NCBI GenBank assembly: GCA_017354095.1
Contig: JAFMRP010000198.1
Span: 1 to 7,889, forward strand
DNA: 7,889 bases
Direction: 5' to 3'
From: Ktedonobacteraceae bacterium
GTDB taxonomy: Bacteria; Chloroflexota; Ktedonobacteria; Ktedonobacterales; Ktedonobacteraceae
Positions 5,895 through 7,889 of the stretch are shown here, piece after piece; the first letter of the stretch is position 1; every line of letters begins with the position of its first letter. The position numbers were made by a program, and so were the translations under genes. Below the pieces are notes generated by a model. It did no database searches, had not been told where the DNA came from, and saw only the letters and a list, made by a program, of their open reading frames with translations.

Positions 5895-5923
5895 AGCGTA
5901 CCATGCCTTAATTGCTTTGTCAA
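5895..5923 (-). promoter_or_regulatory. Candidate promoter of the methyltransferase leader transcript
   Basis: On the minus strand a perfect TTGACA (5923-5918) is followed by a 17-bp spacer and TACGCT (5900-5895), which is preceded by TGG to give an extended -10. The -10 hexamer matches only 3 of 6, but the ideal -35, spacer and TGn make up for it. Transcription would start near 5888, giving a leader of about 350 nt before the methyltransferase ATG. It lies 28 bp after the toroid stop codon. Confidence 0.5.
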
Positions 5924-5951
5924 TGTTGTGAATGCCGGTTTTCAGGGTTTA

Positions 5952-6827
5952 CTAAAGGCGGTTGTAGGCGCGCAGGGTTTTGAGCGCTTCGATGGTGATC
6001 GAGCCTCGCCATTCTGGTTCTATCGCGGGGGTCCAGGTTGGCCAGTTGAAGGTCCATCCCCCGTCTTCCTGTTGAGCTGCGACGAGTGCGTCGAGGTGGG
6101 CATCGATGATCTCATCGGTGAAAAGTGTGCGCGCGAGACTGCCGGGGTGAGGCGCGAAATTGAGTGGTGTATGTACCTCCATCTCCCCGGAAGTGGCAGG
6201 GTCAAGGGTTGCCAGGCGCTGTTCCAGGATTTTCGGGCCGACGTGCGCAAAGGCCTGTTCCGCGCGTTCACGCTCGGGGACCTCATCCAGGAAAGGCAAG
6301 ATGGCGCGCATCTCATAGGGTGAGGTGGTTTCGAGCGTTGAGATGTGATCCCAGCAATAGGCAGTGGCCCTGGCGAGCCAGGGATGATCTACCCGATGCT
6401 TATGCAGTAGCCCGGCAATGGCTGCGGTTGGATTGAGCGCGGCGGAGGGATGGTCCGGGCTCTGCCACCAGGGCGCTCGTGGGTAGGCATTGGCTGACGG
6501 GAGCACGAAGGGGACGCCTCCTTCGGGCGCGGTGATCGTCGTCAGATAGGTGCAGACCTGGTGGACTATAGGGTTATCAAACGCGTTGATTTCGTCAAGG
6601 ATGCAAAGCGCCACCCAACCTGGTATGGGTTGACTTAGCGGGCCGCGCAGGTCGGGCTCAAGCGCATTGCCAAAACCGCCATCGGGATTCTGGTATGGAT
6701 GCAGTGCATCTAAGACAGCCTGGCGTTCTCCTCCCAGAAACAGGTAGCTAAAGCGATGCCGGTCGAGTAGCCTGGCTGTACTCCAGATGAAGCTGGTGGC
6801 TTTGGATAGGTCAGGTTTGCTTGCCAT
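5952..6827 (-). CDS. Alpha/alpha-toroid protein, 'prenyltransferase/squalene oxidase repeat' family
   Basis: The 291-residue protein has two QW-like motifs of the terpenoid cyclase/prenyltransferase toroid fold: QNPDGGFG (46-53) near the N-terminus and QEDGGW (253-258) near the C-terminus, each starting or ending helical repeats. Segments GNALEPD, GGVPFVLPSANAYPRAPWW and NPTAAIAGLLHKH are typical of a bacterial family usually annotated as prenyltransferase. It has no DxDD cyclase motif, no zinc-binding Asp-Cys-His set of protein prenyltransferases, no signal peptide and no membrane segment. Terpene chemistry is therefore not supported; sugar or ligand binding, or another role, is equally possible. 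The length is near what I recall for this family. AGGAGGA (6843-6837) lies 9 nt before the ATG. It follows the WYL regulator by 83 bp in the same direction and may be co-transcribed with it or controlled by it. No terminator follows its stop codon directly. Confidence 0.85.
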   Translation of the reverse strand: MASKPDLSKATSFIWSTARLLDRHRFSYLFLGGERQAVLDALHPYQNPDGGFGNALEPDLRGPLSQPIPGWVALCILDEINAFDNPIVHQVCTYLTTITAPEGGVPFVLPSANAYPRAPWWQSPDHPSAALNPTAAIAGLLHKHRVDHPWLARATAYCWDHISTLETTSPYEMRAILPFLDEVPERERAEQAFAHVGPKILEQRLATLDPATSGEMEVHTPLNFAPHPGSLARTLFTDEIIDAHLDALVAAQQEDGGWTFNWPTWTPAIEPEWRGSITIEALKTLRAYNRL

Positions 6828-6879
6828 AGTGATCGATCCTCCTGCTCATGTGTAATGGTTTTGATTATTGTTTAAGAGG

Positions 6880-6885
6880 AGTATA
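6880..6885 (-). promoter_or_regulatory. Possible -10 element before the toroid gene
   Basis: TATACT (6885-6880 on the minus strand; 5 of 6 to TATAAT) lies 53 bp before the toroid ATG. The -35 candidate 17 bp upstream is poor (TAGGGA). A promoter here would let the toroid gene be expressed apart from the regulator gene, possibly under an activator. Confidence 0.3.
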
Positions 6886-6910
6886 CAGGGGGAATGGTGA
6901 CATCCCTATG

Positions 6911-7843
6911 TCACTGTGGCGTGTAGCGATTGGTAATCTCCTGGGCCATCTGCCGTACGAGGTTGCGAAGGGTGTCGGGTGCCAGGATCTCGGCATCAGG
7001 GCCGAGGCTGAGCAGGGTGCGTGCCAGCCAGTTGTATTCCGTTGGAGGACAACGGAAGCAGAGGAGCCCATTATCCTCATCGAGCGGTTGAATCATGTCG
7101 CCCAGGTGGGGGTCGCGTTCCATGACCAGGATGCCGCGCGCTGTGAGACGGATGCGTACTTCGGGGTGCGAAGGGTGGCCGTAGGGAAGCTGGGGAGACA
7201 GGGGTGCGCTGCGCTGTTCTGGAGCCTGAATGATGCTCACCGAGGTGAAGCGGTCAACGCGATAGGTGCGTTGTTCTCGACGTTCCTGTGAGTAGGCTTC
7301 ACAATACCAGAAGCCGCCAGCGGAATAGAGGCGGCGGGGGAGGATGGTTTGCCGGGAGGTTCCCCGTTCCGAGCGATATGAGACAGAGAGCCACTGCTCT
7401 GCGCGTGTGCTGTCGAGGAGTTGTTCGATAAACGGTGTGGCATATTTGCGTTGTGGGACGTCAAGCTGAACGGATTGCAGGAGCTGCTCTGTGTCCTGGT
7501 GGTGTTGTGCGGGAATGAGGACCTGGATTTTGGCGAGTAGTGACTCTCGTTCCTGTTTGAAGGGTGTGTCGGCCAGTTGTGTGACGCTGCTGAGTGCCAG
7601 GCGCAGCAGCAGCGTCTCGCGTGCTGTCAGTTGGAGAGGAGTCAGCGAATAGCCGGGCATCAGGCTATAGCCGCCGTTTGTGCCCGCTTCAGCTACGACC
7701 GGGACGCCCATCTCGCCGAGGGCTTCGATGTCGCGAAACACTGTGCGCCTGGATACTTCGAAGCGGCGCGCGATCTCACTGGCGGTGCGCTTGCCTCCCT
7801 GTAGGAGTAGGATGATGGCCGTCAGGCGGTCGATGCGATTCAT
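6911..7843 (-). CDS. HTH/WYL-domain transcriptional regulator (YafY-like, DeoR superfamily)
   Basis: The 310-residue protein has the full layout of this family. The N-terminal winged helix-turn-helix (about 3-62) has TASEIARRFEVSRRTVFRDIEAL as the recognition part and a wing with GTNGGYSL. A helical linker follows (about 68-130). The WYL domain (about 145-205) has WLSVSYRSERGTSRQTILPRRL, GGFWYCEAY (with WYC at 179-181 in place of WYL) and YRVDRF with R195 and R198. The C-terminal WCX-type extension (about 230-310) ends the protein. WYL domains sense nucleotides, nucleic acid or other small ligands and can switch DNA binding; the ligand here is unknown. GGGAG (7856-7852) lies 8 nt before ATG 7843. 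The toroid gene follows at 83 bp and is the likeliest target or co-transcribed partner. The promoter lies mostly outside the window. Confidence 0.93.
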   Translation of the reverse strand: MNRIDRLTAIILLLQGGKRTASEIARRFEVSRRTVFRDIEALGEMGVPVVAEAGTNGGYSLMPGYSLTPLQLTARETLLLRLALSSVTQLADTPFKQERESLLAKIQVLIPAQHHQDTEQLLQSVQLDVPQRKYATPFIEQLLDSTRAEQWLSVSYRSERGTSRQTILPRRLYSAGGFWYCEAYSQERREQRTYRVDRFTSVSIIQAPEQRSAPLSPQLPYGHPSHPEVRIRLTARGILVMERDPHLGDMIQPLDEDNGLLCFRCPPTEYNWLARTLLSLGPDAEILAPDTLRNLVRQMAQEITNRYTPQ

Positions 7844-7889
7844 TGTCTGTGCTCCCGATTACCTTTCTTGCTCTTCTCGCCGCCTGCGG

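Larger units (their letters stand above)
5537..5951 (-). other. Long gene-poor leader upstream of the methyltransferase
   Basis: This 415-base stretch between the toroid stop and the methyltransferase start holds, in minus-strand order: a promoter candidate (5923-5895), a 7-bp hairpin TCTTCTC/GAGAAGA (5886-5880 with 5865-5859) that competes with a longer-range AAGTTC/GAACTT pairing (5890-5885 with 5844-5839), a perfect 8-bp hairpin CACCTGTG/CACAGGTG with loop AGGTA (5812-5792), a small ORF (5831-5703), and two tandem terminators (T1 5675-5640, T2 5610-5579). No known riboswitch consensus was recognised. The plus-strand frame across it (from 5688) has no ribosome site or known motif and is taken as a shadow. 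Confidence 0.6.

Noticed and set aside
5537..5951. T-box leader
   Set aside because: No T-box sequence (GGGUGGNACCGCG-like) before the terminators, and the gene is not a tRNA synthetase or amino-acid gene.
5688..6323. 211-codon plus-strand open frame across the methyltransferase leader and toroid gene
   Set aside because: Half of it is antisense to the toroid gene, there is no ribosome site, and no motif was recognised.
6848..7291. 147-codon plus-strand open frame opposite the WYL regulator
   Set aside because: It is antisense to a complete regulator with recognisable domains and has no motifs of its own.

Overview
The window carries the tail of a MoxR-type AAA+ ATPase gene, a complete htpG, and then four genes on the minus strand: a zinc-ribbon/Ser-Thr kinase/WD40 protein, a class I SAM-dependent methyltransferase, an alpha/alpha-toroid ('prenyltransferase-like') protein and a WYL-domain transcriptional regulator. 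A zinc-ribbon Ser/Thr kinase fused to a WD40 propeller, an FRD catalytic loop, a long form of the toroid family, moderate GC and strong Shine-Dalgarno sites together suggest a Chloroflexota bacterium of the Ktedonobacteria type. This is inference from gene content; no marker gene proves it.

Layout. Bases 1-360 (+) hold the MoxR C-terminus, closed by a hairpin with a T-rich tail. Bases 361-540 are the htpG upstream region, with four TCTAA motifs spaced 22, 11 and 22 bp apart. htpG (541-2421, +) ends in a strong GAGA-tetraloop terminator whose T tract overlaps the stop codon of the convergent kinase gene (2494-4590, -). The kinase gene has its own leader (about 4591-4690), which contains a 13-bp imperfect hairpin. 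The methyltransferase gene (4754-5536, -) sits behind a 415-base gene-poor leader (5537-5951). That leader holds a good promoter candidate, several hairpins, an orphan 42-codon ORF and two tandem intrinsic terminators with interchangeable arms. Further upstream are the toroid gene (5952-6827, -) and the WYL regulator (6911-7843, -), 83 bp apart.

How they fit together. HtpG is an ordinary ATP-dependent chaperone. The kinase looks like a membrane-tethered signalling protein: an N-terminal cytosolic zinc ribbon and kinase, an internal twin-arginine-type hydrophobic segment, and a seven-bladed WD40 propeller. The WYL regulator and toroid gene may form a transcription unit. The methyltransferase appears to be separately controlled by its leader. 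There is no complete known multi-gene pathway, prophage, IS element, CRISPR array or RNA gene. The least explained and most interesting part is the methyltransferase leader, followed by the phased repeats before htpG and the topology of the kinase.
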